Of a stretch of DNA of 64,000 nucleotides, positions 9,167 through 17,923 are shown in pieces (position 1 is the stretch's first letter; each line of letters opens with the position of its first letter). The position numbers were made by a program, and so were the translations under genes. The notes under the pieces are model-generated. The model did not search any database, was not told the DNA's origin, and saw only the letters and a program-made list of their open reading frames with translations. The stretch comes from Candidatus Nanoarchaeia archaeon (GTDB taxonomy: Archaea > Nanobdellota > Nanobdellia > CSSed11-243R1): the NCBI GenBank assembly GCA_028713895.1, contig JAQTNH010000001.1, forward strand, positions 822,610 to 886,609, written 5' to 3'.

Positions 9167-9985
9167 TTATTTCTTTTTTTGAACTAATTTTCTCATTTCG
9201 TTTTCAAATTCTTCAGCCATGCGCTGGTAGCCGTCATAATCAGCTCCGCCAAGGCGTGTAAGCTCCCCGTGAACTATGGCTTTTGATGTCTGCCAAAGCT
9301 CGTGGAAATAGCTGACATATTTTTGTTTCAGAAGCCCTTTGTTCACAAAGGTTGTTTCAAGAAGTTTTTCAACATATTCAGGGGACGGAGGCACCTGGTC
9401 ATGCTTCATAAGGGCTGCATGCGCGGAGTCAATCATTGCCCAGTAATAGTCAATCACTGCAGCAAGCATCCTGCCTTTTGCGCGAATCATATGCCCTGGC
9501 ACACGCATGAGCGCGTTTTCAACAGCCTCTTCAGTCGGGCGTATTCTTCCCTGCCTGAGCAGCATCTGTAACGGCTCGAAAAATCCAGTGTCTATAAGGG
9601 ATATCCCGTACCTGAGTATGTTTATTGCAACAGGTTCGCCGACCTTTACATTTTCCCAGAACGTTGTAAGCGTGACTGTTGTAAGATGGATGCGGGGGTC
9701 AATCTGCTGGACAATACCAATCACTTCTGTGTTGTACCAGTCTATGAACCTGCGGGAAGGAGTCAGTGATGTGTCATCAACAACAACCAGCACGTCTATG
9801 TCGCTGGCTTTTGTCAGGGTCGCCTTTGCAACAGAACCAAAAAGAACAATTGTCTTTATTATTCCAGGGAACTTTTTGAAAACTTTGTCAGCGAAGTTAT
9901 ACGCTATCCTGTATGACTCGCCGATTCTGCGCATTTTTTCCTGGTGCGTCATGCCAGCTGTCTGAATCATCCTGTTGTTTATCAT
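9167..9985 (-). CDS. nucleotidyltransferase-fold protein, paralogue of 7093-8157
   Basis: This 272-residue protein has the Pol beta-type nucleotidyltransferase signature VLFGSVAKA followed by SDIDVLVVVDD, then a strand RIHLTTVTL where a third acidic residue is not evident, and a helical C-terminal half (AALMKHDQVPPSPEYVEKLL). It aligns end to end with the upstream-cluster paralogue but lacks its charged N-terminal tail. The family includes enzymes that add nucleotides to RNA, proteins or antibiotics and MNT/HEPN toxin modules; nothing here fixes the substrate. It lies 42 bases downstream of the TIM-barrel gene, probably in one transcript. Confidence 0.7.
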   Translation of the reverse strand: MINNRMIQTAGMTHQEKMRRIGESYRIAYNFADKVFKKFPGIIKTIVLFGSVAKATLTKASDIDVLVVVDDTSLTPSRRFIDWYNTEVIGIVQQIDPRIHLTTVTLTTFWENVKVGEPVAINILRYGISLIDTGFFEPLQMLLRQGRIRPTEEAVENALMRVPGHMIRAKGRMLAAVIDYYWAMIDSAHAALMKHDQVPPSPEYVEKLLETTFVNKGLLKQKYVSYFHELWQTSKAIVHGELTRLGGADYDGYQRMAEEFENEMRKLVQKKK

Positions 9986-10027
9986 TGCCTCACCTTTTAA
10001 TTTTTAATGCTTTGATTATTTAATAAA

Positions 10028-11668
10028 TTAACTCATTGGCGCTCCGGAAAGCCGTGAAGCGTCCCCTTTACCTGGCATGACTGCGCCTGTGCCGTATGGA
10101 AGCCCGGAAAATCCTGCGCCATACATCTGGAAAGTCACATCAGGCAGGGTCTGGAACCCTGTGAAGGCATAGCCTGCCTGAAAATATGAGTTGACTGCAT
10201 CGTGCCATGTCATTGACGGGTTGAGCTGGTAATTGAGCGAATCAAATGAAGCAGGAATTCCTACCATCATCTGGTGCCCCTGTTCCCCAACACCTGGAGT
10301 CTCAAGTATCATGTCGCCTTTGAACCCGTCTTTTTTGTATTTCTCAACGACTTCCTTGATTGGAGCATTTCCCCAGCCAACAGGCAGGTGCGCATCTGCG
10401 TCTCCGAAATTGTCTGTAAGATGGATGTGCTTTACATATCTTTTCGCATCCATTGCCCAGCGCTCGATGTCTTCTTTTGTATAATTACTTCCCTGGGGGT
10501 TGTCCGGAGTTATTGTTTCGGGATTACGGTATTTTGTCCACATGTTAAGATGCCCGATATCAAGAGTTGAGCCAATCAAATTCTCTGCTGCCTGCCTTGC
10601 AGCATCCCCGCCTATTTTTGGAGACATCTTGTCAACAAATTGCTCCCGTGCCAATTTGATTGTTGCATTCAAGTCCTCTATCTTGCTCAGTGCCATGTTC
10701 GGGTAAATGTTTTCAATCGCGATTGTGGGTTGTGATTGTGTTCCGTATGAGAATACTGCAAGTTCAGCTGTGGTCTGCGCAACTTTTTCAATTGCCATCT
10801 GTTCTGCAGGCACAAGCCTATTTTTCCCCTGCTCGATATATTCCTGTTCGAGATGGTTCATCTGGGTTTGCTTCATTTCTTTCTGGAATATAAGCGCCTG
10901 CCTTTCTTTATCCATCAGTTCGATTCTTTTTGACTCGTTTGCCTTTATTGCCCTGTCCATCTGCCCCGCCAATATCTCAAGATGATAATCAATATTTGCG
11001 AGTTCAACACCTATTTCATGTTTTGTCCGCTCTTCGTGCAGTCTGAGCCATGCATGGGGGGATAAAAGCCCCATATCCGGATGCCCCTCTTTTGGCTTGA
11101 AATCTGTTTTCATTGTATTAGGGTCAAGATACTGTGCTGCGAGCTCTTTTGAGATATAATTTCCCTTTGACTGCAGTGTTCCGACTCCGCCTGTTTCCCT
11201 GTCAGCGTAATACAGTATTTCATTCGGGTTGGGATTTCCAGGCGCTGCATTTGCGCCGTGCATTACAACAGGGATGTGCTGGACATTGTTCTTTGTCCCA
11301 ATCTGGTCTGCAAATGAGATTGCCTGCTTGAACTCCTGCACTGCATTGATGCGTTCAGTTTCATCAAAAACATGGCTGTTTGAGTTGAAGCCTGCAGGGT
11401 CAACGTAGGGGCCGTGGATAGTAAGATTGACGTTGTTGAGCTTTGCGAGATGTATTATCTCCTCGCGCTCGAGCGTGCTCAGTTTTCCAAGAGGCGCGCC
11501 TTCCCATTGCGAGCCCATGAACCCGAGCTCAAGGTTCCTGACTCCCCAGTTCATTCCAAGATTTGCTGTCATAAGCTGGTTCTGCATGTGGTTTGTGGTT
11601 GCACCTAAGCCGTACGGGCCAAAATCCATTGCGCTGCTGTGCTGCGTTTCAAACCTTTGTTCATACAT
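10028..11668 (-). CDS. xylose isomerase-like TIM-barrel protein with coiled-coil insertion
   Basis: This 546-residue protein has features of the sugar phosphate isomerase/endonuclease IV-like TIM barrel: ELGFMGSQWEG, LTIHGPYVDPAG (about 80-90), VVMHGANAAP, AIENIYPN, STLDIGHLNMW and HIHLTDNFGD with MILETPG near the end. These supply typical His/Glu/Asp metal-ligand positions. A charged helical stretch of about 100 residues (roughly 205-310, HEERTKHEIGVELANIDYHL onward) interrupts the barrel and looks like a coiled coil, unusual for this fold. The C-terminal 70 residues are Gly/Pro-rich. It is probably a metal-dependent enzyme on a sugar or nucleic acid; the substrate is unknown. It starts 8 bases after the helical gene upstream. 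Confidence 0.7.
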   Translation of the reverse strand: MYEQRFETQHSSAMDFGPYGLGATTNHMQNQLMTANLGMNWGVRNLELGFMGSQWEGAPLGKLSTLEREEIIHLAKLNNVNLTIHGPYVDPAGFNSNSHVFDETERINAVQEFKQAISFADQIGTKNNVQHIPVVMHGANAAPGNPNPNEILYYADRETGGVGTLQSKGNYISKELAAQYLDPNTMKTDFKPKEGHPDMGLLSPHAWLRLHEERTKHEIGVELANIDYHLEILAGQMDRAIKANESKRIELMDKERQALIFQKEMKQTQMNHLEQEYIEQGKNRLVPAEQMAIEKVAQTTAELAVFSYGTQSQPTIAIENIYPNMALSKIEDLNATIKLAREQFVDKMSPKIGGDAARQAAENLIGSTLDIGHLNMWTKYRNPETITPDNPQGSNYTKEDIERWAMDAKRYVKHIHLTDNFGDADAHLPVGWGNAPIKEVVEKYKKDGFKGDMILETPGVGEQGHQMMVGIPASFDSLNYQLNPSMTWHDAVNSYFQAGYAFTGFQTLPDVTFQMYGAGFSGLPYGTGAVMPGKGDASRLSGAPMS

Positions 11669-11675
11669 AACCTAT

Positions 11676-12263
11676 CTACAGCCTCTTCTTTCTTTTATAC
11701 TCTTTCATGCTTTCTGCAAGTATTTCGTCTTTTGGAGAATAACCTTCAAGATTTTTTTCGCTGGATATTTCCCTTTTTTGATAAGTTTCTGTTTTGAATC
11801 CGCGCTCCTCAATTGATTCAAAATCGTCCATGCTGTGGATTTCAGACTTGTATGCTTTCTCAGCGATTTTTGCCACGTTTGGATTGTATGCCTGTTCATC
11901 AGCCGGCTTTTCAAGATAGCCAAGCCCCTTTTCAATGGTGGGCTTTTTGATTTCATCCTCTGCAAACTCAAGCTGGCGTTCAATAGGCTCTATTCTTGTC
12001 TCTTCAACAGGGGGCGGCAGGGGCTTGCGCTCAAAGTCTCCGGCAATCATGCGCTCGAACTCGCTGAGTTTTTTTGCTTTTGCAGCCGCTTCTTTCTTTT
12101 TATCGTCAAGCTCTTTTTCTACCTGAGCCATGAACTTTTTTATTGCATCGCGAATCTCAGGGTCTTTTGCTTCCTTGAGAAGTTTCTCCAGTAAAACCAG
12201 TTTTTCCTGAGCGCTGCCTATCCTGTTAAGCATCTCACTGAGCTGTTTGATAAAGTCTGCCAT
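11676..12263 (-). CDS. hypothetical coiled-coil protein
   Basis: This 195-residue, highly charged protein has no membrane segment. Residues 1-75 form heptad-like helices (MLNRIGSAQEKLVLLEKLLK; KKEAAAKAKKLSEFERM), followed by a proline-rich linker (RKPLPPPVEET) and an acidic/basic tail ending KEYKRKKRL. It is probably a scaffold or adaptor. It lies between the 513-residue helical protein and the TIM-barrel protein in a tightly packed leftward run. I do not recognise the family. Confidence 0.6.
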   Translation of the reverse strand: MADFIKQLSEMLNRIGSAQEKLVLLEKLLKEAKDPEIRDAIKKFMAQVEKELDDKKKEAAAKAKKLSEFERMIAGDFERKPLPPPVEETRIEPIERQLEFAEDEIKKPTIEKGLGYLEKPADEQAYNPNVAKIAEKAYKSEIHSMDDFESIEERGFKTETYQKREISSEKNLEGYSPKDEILAESMKEYKRKKRL

Positions 12264-12301
12264 AACAGTATAATAAATGAAGTAATAGCTTAAAAAAGTT
12301 A

Positions 12302-13843
12302 TTATTTGCCTGCTTTGGGCGTCTCATAAGACGGATAGTACGGGAAAGACAGCAATCCCTGGGATTTTTTGAAAATATCATAGACATTGAATGCGCGGTC
12401 AGCAACTTTTTTTCTTGCAGTCAGCAGGGTTTGCGCGTATTTTGCTTTGTTGAACAAATTGAATCCAGCCAGCAGTCCCTTTCCTCCGCCCCCGCCTCCG
12501 AACATTCCGAAAAATTCATCAATGATGGGCTTTCCAGGTTTTTTTGCTTCAGCTGCTTTGCCCTCTTCTTTTTCATCCTCTTCGTTGAGATACCTGTCAA
12601 TGTCAACCCTCATGGCGTCCAAGGATTCTTTTGTCATCCCTTCTATGAAATCCATTGCTTCGCCCTGTTCCTGGCGCTCAAGAAGCTCATAATCCTCTTT
12701 TGTAAGAAGATAACTTTCGAAAACAATATTCAGTTTTCCAAGATGCCTGTACGCCCCTCCACCCTGCTGGCTCTGGGATACCAGCGCTGGTTTTGTCCTG
12801 TACCTGAATGTAACTTCTGCCACATCATAAATTGCAGGGCCCAGCTGTTCGTCCAGATACGCCTTCTTTTTTTCTTCTGTCCAGGTTGCAGGAGGCGTTA
12901 TCTTGCGGGGAATTCCGCGCTTTTCAAACAAGTCTTTCAGGCGCATTTCATTGTAGCCCCTTACCTTGATTTCAAGGAAATTCTGGTCAAAAGCCTGGAT
13001 TAAATCCTGGTCTTTTATGTCAATATCCTCGAACTGAAGCTGCTGCGCTGCCTTAAGATACGGGCGCGCCCACTGCGAATAAAGTTTCAGGGAATCAACT
13101 TCTGATTTAAGATAGGCTTTTTCAACCCTGCGCCGCATGTGCAGTTCACTGTTGCTTTCTGTTTTCCATTTCTCGTATTCATCAAGACGCATCTTTAGTA
13201 TCCGTTTTACCCTGTCATTAAGCTCAAGCTCGTCAACATTTTTTGCAGTCTTTGCAATCATGAACGCATCACGCATTGTTATGAACTCAAGCCCCTTCTG
13301 CGCCATATTGTTTATGCTTGCGCCGCCTTTTCGCACGTCAACTTCATCCATCCAGACCCGTTTTAATGAATATTCAGCAGATTCTACATCCTTTGGGTCC
13401 TCTGCTTTCAGCTGGTCGTATGTCTGGAGCCGTCTGTCAAGCTCGCGCAAATCATAAAGAAGATTTATTATTGTTTTTACAACGGTATTTATAGTCGCCA
13501 TTATTTCCATACCGCGGCGCTCAAGGAACTGCCTTCGTGTTGACATCTCTCCGAAAAACTGGGATACGACACTTGCGCCCATCTTTTCCCAGTGCTTTTC
13601 AATCTTGTATTGCATTACACGCAGGAAATCGATTACCCAGAAATATTTTGGCTCTACACTCGGACCAAAACTTTCCTCTTCATACTCATATTTCCTTATA
13701 CGGTTCTTGTGAAGTATCAAGTCTACGTTTCTTTTGAGCTCGTCGTAGGTTTTGATGCCATATTTTTTTGCAAGCGTTTCCTTGAAAACAGGAGCTTTCT
13801 TGGGTTCAGGCTTGAGTTGCCCCCAGTTTGTTTGAATTGACAT
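12302..13843 (-). CDS. large helical hypothetical protein
   Basis: This 513-residue protein, from the ATG preceding SIQTNWGQ, is predominantly helical and charged, with RRxF/RRG motifs around residue 90 and an acidic stretch (NEEDEKEEGKAAEAKKPGKP). A Gly-rich hinge (MFGGGGGGKGLL) and a hydrophobic/aromatic C-terminus (GLLSFPYYPSYETP) follow. There is no signal peptide and no recognised domain. The frame is open to 13903, but TTTATAAAA lies about 25 bases before 13843, supporting a leaderless start there. It faces the divergent gene at 13926, which also has a MxGxxxFF-type end and a coiled coil; the two may act together, which is inference from position. Confidence 0.6.
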   Translation of the reverse strand: MSIQTNWGQLKPEPKKAPVFKETLAKKYGIKTYDELKRNVDLILHKNRIRKYEYEEESFGPSVEPKYFWVIDFLRVMQYKIEKHWEKMGASVVSQFFGEMSTRRQFLERRGMEIMATINTVVKTIINLLYDLRELDRRLQTYDQLKAEDPKDVESAEYSLKRVWMDEVDVRKGGASINNMAQKGLEFITMRDAFMIAKTAKNVDELELNDRVKRILKMRLDEYEKWKTESNSELHMRRRVEKAYLKSEVDSLKLYSQWARPYLKAAQQLQFEDIDIKDQDLIQAFDQNFLEIKVRGYNEMRLKDLFEKRGIPRKITPPATWTEEKKKAYLDEQLGPAIYDVAEVTFRYRTKPALVSQSQQGGGAYRHLGKLNIVFESYLLTKEDYELLERQEQGEAMDFIEGMTKESLDAMRVDIDRYLNEEDEKEEGKAAEAKKPGKPIIDEFFGMFGGGGGGKGLLAGFNLFNKAKYAQTLLTARKKVADRAFNVYDIFKKSQGLLSFPYYPSYETPKAGK

Positions 13844-13925
13844 GTATAATCTAAACATGAGATATTTTATAAAGTTGTTTTTATTAGTATTAATATAACG
13901 CATATGGCGATGAGGTGGCTATCCA

Positions 13926-14360
13926 ATGGGCATTTTCGATTTTTTCAAGAAGAAAACAGATGAGGACTTAGGAGACTTGGGCGCAGATTTGGGCCCTGAA
14001 CCCGCTTTTCCAGGCGGAGAAATGCCTTCGATGCAGGGGGCTGGAGGCTTGGGAGGAATGCCAGGAAACGCACCTGGGAATTATGGCGGCACTCCAGGAA
14101 ATTTTGGAGGAGCTCCACCGCTTTTTGCTGAACAGGCAGCACCACCGCCACCGCCTATGACAGGACCTTCGTCAATGTCAATACCAATGGGGCAGCCTGG
14201 ACAGGGATATGGCGGGCAGCACGTGAACAGCGATATTCTTGCGAGCAGAGTTGAAGTTATCTCATCAAAACTTGATGCTCTGCGCACATCCGTAGACAGA
14301 ATCAATGAAAAACTTGATTATATAGAGCGAATGCTTGTCGGCGGAAGAAGATATGGTTGA
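13926..14360 (+). CDS. Gly/Pro-rich protein with C-terminal coiled coil
   Basis: This 144-residue protein begins MGIFDFFKKK, has a long low-complexity middle of Gly, Pro, Met and Ala (including a run of five prolines), and ends in a helix HVNSDILASRVEVISSKLDA...LDYIERML that looks like a dimerising coiled coil, somewhat like archaellum FlaC-type proteins. GAGGTGG lies 8 bases before the ATG. It overlaps the DUF63 gene by 8 bases, so the two are probably translated together. It may be peripheral to the membrane; function unknown. Confidence 0.65.
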   Translation: MGIFDFFKKKTDEDLGDLGADLGPEPAFPGGEMPSMQGAGGLGGMPGNAPGNYGGTPGNFGGAPPLFAEQAAPPPPPMTGPSSMSIPMGQPGQGYGGQHVNSDILASRVEVISSKLDALRTSVDRINEKLDYIERMLVGGRRYG

Positions 14361-15099
14361 AGGATACTCTCTTCTCAGCACGATTGTGCTCGGCATTGTT
14401 GCTGTCTGCGGAACATACCTTCTCTACCATATTTTTAAGAAACTTAATCTGAGCCTTGACAAATACTTTGTATACGGAATTGTTCCGTGGATTGTTTTTG
14501 CGGCGTTTGTGCGGGTGTACGAAGATGCAGGGATATACCCTACAACATTCTTCACGCAGACGCCCGGAATAGAAATATTGTTTGTAGTATTAATAATCCC
14601 ATTCATGTTCCTGGCAAAATTTCTGGAGAAAAAATACAATTTTGCATTCTGGAAAACAATGGCTGTATCCGGGACAATAGGCGCGCTTGTGCATGTCCCG
14701 TTTTTCAAAATTGTAAATCCGAAAGGATTTTTGCTGATTTTCATTTTCTTTGCAATCGCAATAGGGCTTATCGGGGCGGTGCGGCATTTCATCAGGTTTG
14801 ATTTGCTGAGCTTCTGGGCACTGGCAGCGCACATGATTGACGCGTCTGCAACATTTGTCTCAATGACTTTTTTCGGGTATGGAGAACAGCACATTCTGCC
14901 CACGTTCTTGATAAACACTTTTGGCGGAGCATGGGTGATGTTCCCGCTGAAACTGATTGTTCTGGTGCCTGTGCTTTACATCCTGAACAAATATACAAAG
15001 GAAGACAAGCTTCTGAAGAACACGATTATTCTTGCAATCATTGCGCTAGGACTGGCTGCCGGTTTAAGAGATGCGCTGCGGCTGCTGATGGGCGTATAG
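14353..15099 (+). CDS. DUF63 family membrane protein
   Basis: This 248-residue protein has about seven membrane segments and matches the archaeal DUF63 family: IVPWIVFAAFVRVYEDAG near the start and FDLLSFWALAAHMIDASATF then NTFGGAWVMFPLKL in the second half. The function of the family is not established. The start is the ATG preceding VEGYSLL, inside the last codons of the upstream coiled-coil gene; the frame is open to 14335. The stop is followed by a C-rich then T-rich stretch that may end transcription. Confidence 0.8.
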   Translation: MVEGYSLLSTIVLGIVAVCGTYLLYHIFKKLNLSLDKYFVYGIVPWIVFAAFVRVYEDAGIYPTTFFTQTPGIEILFVVLIIPFMFLAKFLEKKYNFAFWKTMAVSGTIGALVHVPFFKIVNPKGFLLIFIFFAIAIGLIGAVRHFIRFDLLSFWALAAHMIDASATFVSMTFFGYGEQHILPTFLINTFGGAWVMFPLKLIVLVPVLYILNKYTKEDKLLKNTIILAIIALGLAAGLRDALRLLMGV

Positions 15100-15234
15100 T
15101 TCCCCCCGGGCAATTCCCTCCCGCTTTTTTATTTCAGACCGCCTCCTTCAGTTTTCACCGCGTCACTAATTTTTAGTAACTTTGGGATAGTAATTTTATT
15201 ATACCCGCTTTGCTTTGGTTTTACGGGTGCATAG

Positions 15235-16269
15235 ATGAGGAAAAACGAATTTTCAAATGTCATTGGCTCAAATTTTGAACAGATAAATGACTCTGAATAC
15301 GGTTCCACTTCTCTGGAACACCGTACACTGCATAAACTATACGTGCAGACAAGAGTGAAGGACGGAAGGTATGACGAATATGGCAGGCTAAAAAGCATTT
15401 TTTCTGAGAAAATTTTCTATAATCAGCTGAGCGGCAATCCTATTACCATAAGACTTCCGGACGGCACTGAGTACAAGGGGGAATCTGAATATGGAGACTT
15501 AAGAATTGATTGTTATGAAGTATGCAGCACGGAAGGAGCGCGTTTTACACACAATGTCGAGGTTCTTGTCGGATACCCAAGAAATTTTTACTTTCCCTGC
15601 TCGTTCAGGGGATTTGAACTCGCTGAAAATTTCAGTTATTACATGCTCGGAAGCAATTATTTCACCAAGGAAATGAAAACGAAATTTGACAAGGACATAA
15701 AAATAAAGCGCAGTGATTTTGAAAGACGCAACAGGACAAAACTGGACTGCATGTTTTCAAACAAGCAAAAATATGCTGAACTTTGCAAAAACAAACTTTA
15801 CAGAGTGCATTACCACATATCTTCAGGGACAGACAGCCACAAGAGGATAGATTATGGCGATTTTGATGGCATGGCTGAAATTGAGAGCGAAACTGAACGC
15901 AAATGGAGGCATTATCATCCTCTTGCAGACAAGCTTTCTTTAGTTATACCCGATGAATATCTCTGGGACTATGTTCTTGCAATCAAGAAACTGCTTGACA
16001 AACACAATTTGTCGCTGGAAGAATCTGGGCTGCATGCGCTTGTCACAATACCGCGCTTTGACATGCAGGCTGCATATGCGGCAGCAAAGAAAGGGTGTCG
16101 TTCAAAATGCAAGGGGATTTCCAGATGCAGGCACGGGTTCAGTAATGAAAAACAGTGCACTGGAGAGAATATAATATACAGTACGTCTTCAGTCATACAT
16201 CTAAGCCGGAACAATAAGTATAATGTGAATATGCAGATAAGATTTCTCGACGATTTATTAGGCAATTGA
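15235..16269 (+). CDS. hypothetical protein with C-terminal Cys cluster
   Basis: This 344-residue soluble protein is not one I recognise. It is rich in aromatic and charged residues; near residues 282-303 it has a Cys/His-rich segment (CRSKCKGISRCRHG followed by KQC) that could bind zinc. TTTTATTATACCC lies about 45 bases upstream and GGGTG 5 bases before the ATG. It converges on the cdc6 gene, overlapping it by 12 bases at the 3' ends. Confidence 0.6.
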   Translation: MRKNEFSNVIGSNFEQINDSEYGSTSLEHRTLHKLYVQTRVKDGRYDEYGRLKSIFSEKIFYNQLSGNPITIRLPDGTEYKGESEYGDLRIDCYEVCSTEGARFTHNVEVLVGYPRNFYFPCSFRGFELAENFSYYMLGSNYFTKEMKTKFDKDIKIKRSDFERRNRTKLDCMFSNKQKYAELCKNKLYRVHYHISSGTDSHKRIDYGDFDGMAEIESETERKWRHYHPLADKLSLVIPDEYLWDYVLAIKKLLDKHNLSLEESGLHALVTIPRFDMQAAYAAAKKGCRSKCKGISRCRHGFSNEKQCTGENIIYSTSSVIHLSRNNKYNVNMQIRFLDDLLGN

Positions 16270-17310
16270 GATGCGCGAGGACTGCCCGCGGAATCCTGCG
16301 CTTGTTGATTCGGACTTGAGAATCCCGAGATTTACCAGGCGCTCGATGTAGCGCTTGAAGCTTCGGTAAGACAGAAGCCCGCCCTTTTTTGTGTAATGCT
16401 CGTAAATCGCCCCCGCAACATCATTGCCGAACTCTTTTATTACGTCAAGAATCATTGACTCGTCCTTTGTGAGCTTTTCCTCGTCAGCAAGAGTTGTGGT
16501 TGCGTTCTCAAGCTCGCGAAGTATTGCTAGGACATCGCCTTCCTCAATCTTTTTTTTGCTCTTGCTCTCTGCTGATTTTGCCGCCTCGCGGAGAATGAAC
16601 AAGCCAACCCTTATGTCGCCTTTGTTGTAAGTAACATTTGAAATCTGCTTTATAAGCGAGGGGTCAAGAACATCTGACTTAAGCGCGAGCTTTACACGCT
16701 CGAAAAGAATTTTGTTTATCTCGCTGATGGTGTACGGCTTGAACTCAAGGCTGCGAATCATTATCCTGGATTTTATCCGCGGGTCCATATTAACTGTGTA
16801 ATCCCTTGCATTGCTTGCGAGAAGAATCGTGCTCTTCGGGAAGCTTTCAATTATCTGGTACAAGAAATCAGAATCCTCTGCCTTGTCAACCTCGTCAAAA
16901 ACAAAAACAATCTTCTTGTCCTTGAGGCGATAGACCAGCTGCTGAAGAACATGCTCTGCTGATTTTCCTGTTATGAACGAAATCTTCAGCTTGTTTGCCA
17001 TCTCCATAAAAATGAAATATTTGGTTTTGAGGTTCCAGCAGTTGACATAGAGAGGGATTATTTCGTCAGTGTGCTCGTCAAGCTCGCGGAGAACCCACCT
17101 GATTGAAGCTGTCTTGCCAATGCCTGGTGCTCCGAAGATGAAAAGATTGGTGCCTTTGCGCTCCTCAAGCATCGGCTTGATTGACTCGGCAATTTCCTGG
17201 ACCTGCCCCTCGCGGAATGGAAGAATTTTCGGGACGTATTCATAATTCAGGACATCCTCGTTCCTGATTATGTTTCCCTGCCGTTTTGAAGATTCAAAAA
17301 TATTAACCAA
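16258..17310 (-). CDS. cdc6: Orc1/Cdc6-type replication initiator, AAA+ ATPase
   Basis: This protein of about 350 residues has Walker A GAPGIGKT, Walker B VFVFDEVDKAED, sensor 1 LLASNARD and an Arg-rich sensor region, followed by a winged-helix domain (KGGLLSYRSFKRYIERLVNLGILKSES). It would bind origin repeats and recruit the MCM helicase. In-frame starts are GTG at 17319 and TTG at 17310; AGGTGA overlaps the GTG and lies 5 bases before the TTG, so I prefer the TTG. The gene overlaps the 3' end of the upstream Nudix gene, so both are likely expressed from the promoter region that holds the iteron array at 17745-17807. Confidence 0.9.
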   Translation of the reverse strand: MVNIFESSKRQGNIIRNEDVLNYEYVPKILPFREGQVQEIAESIKPMLEERKGTNLFIFGAPGIGKTASIRWVLRELDEHTDEIIPLYVNCWNLKTKYFIFMEMANKLKISFITGKSAEHVLQQLVYRLKDKKIVFVFDEVDKAEDSDFLYQIIESFPKSTILLASNARDYTVNMDPRIKSRIMIRSLEFKPYTISEINKILFERVKLALKSDVLDPSLIKQISNVTYNKGDIRVGLFILREAAKSAESKSKKKIEEGDVLAILRELENATTTLADEEKLTKDESMILDVIKEFGNDVAGAIYEHYTKKGGLLSYRSFKRYIERLVNLGILKSESTSAGFRGQSSRISIA

Positions 17311-17716
17311 GAGGTTCACCTTTGTAATGCGCGATTACCCATTCAGATGCGTCAAACATATTCTTTGGCAGCTTGTTAATATCAAACCATTTAATCTCTT
17401 CGCACTTGTCGGGTTCCATTATCTTCGGTACGCCCTTTGTTATTTCAGCCAACACTCCGACTGTTACACTGTGCCTGCCATAACCTATGTTGTTGTTTAC
17501 TGAAACCACTTTTAAGGGCCTTATCTCAACACCATGCTCCTCCATGATTTCACGCTTTGCGCAGTCAAAGAAAGATTCTTTTAATTCAAGATGCCCGCCA
17601 GGCAGTGCCCAAGTGCCTGCTCCAGCCGCGCCTTTGCGCTTTTGCATAAGCACTTTTCCATCCTTAACAACAAGGACTCCCACTCCGACACAAACATAAT
17701 CAACGCCTGGTTTCAT
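17303..17716 (-). CDS. Nudix hydrolase
   Basis: This 137-residue Nudix protein has the box GGHLELKESFFDCAKREIMEEHGV (about 40-63), which carries the metal-binding REIMEE glutamates. MQKRKGAAGAGTWALPGG before it resembles MutT-like and nucleotide-sugar hydrolases. It would cleave a nucleoside diphosphate linked to another moiety; the exact substrate cannot be read from sequence. It is the first gene of a two-gene operon with cdc6 and overlaps it. GAGTGA lies 6 bases before the ATG. Confidence 0.88.
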   Translation of the reverse strand: MKPGVDYVCVGVGVLVVKDGKVLMQKRKGAAGAGTWALPGGHLELKESFFDCAKREIMEEHGVEIRPLKVVSVNNNIGYGRHSVTVGVLAEITKGVPKIMEPDKCEEIKWFDINKLPKNMFDASEWVIAHYKGEPLG

Positions 17717-17744
17717 TTTGTTTCACTCTTAAGGTGTAAAAAAC

Positions 17745-17807
17745 GTCCCGAATACTGGACATACTGGAAATACTGGACAACACCCCGACAAATACTAATA
17801 CCCCGAT
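17745..17807. repeat. iteron array: possible replication origin or cdc6 operator
   Basis: Three perfectly tandem 9-bp units ATACTGGAC, ATACTGGAA, ATACTGGAC occupy 17752-17778. Two copies of ACCCCGA lie at 17782 and 17800, and a related TCCCGA lies at 17746. An AT-rich stretch (TATATATATTTTAT) follows at once. Archaeal Orc1/Cdc6 binding sites are short G-rich repeats beside AT-rich DNA, commonly next to cdc6, which is one gene away here. An operator controlling the Nudix-cdc6 operon is the main alternative. Confidence 0.5.
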
Positions 17808-17808
17808 A

Positions 17809-17923
17809 GGGTATATATATTTTATGATGAGTGGGGCTGTGAAGTCCATGCCCCTCTTGCCCTCTGGGCGTAAAACAATGATGCCGGCAAAAGCGCCGGA
17901 CTCATAATCATGAGGTGATCGAT
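17809..17923 (+). ncRNA. structured leader or small RNA before the 44-residue ORF
   Basis: A TATA box (GGTATATATATTTTATG) is followed by about 90 bases of unusually GC-rich DNA with several possible hairpins: GGGGC/GCCCC (17832-17853), GCCC-TCT-GGGC (near 17860-17870), CCGGC/GCCGG (17884-17899) and CTCAT/ATGAG (17901-17914). The last takes in part of the ribosome binding site GAGGTGATC. This could be a regulatory leader or a separate small RNA. No known riboswitch or complete C/D box pattern is evident. Confidence 0.35.

Noticed and set aside
17823-17910. C/D box guide RNA in the GC-rich leader
   Set aside because: C-box-like ATGATGA and ATGATG are present, but no properly spaced CTGA D boxes were found.
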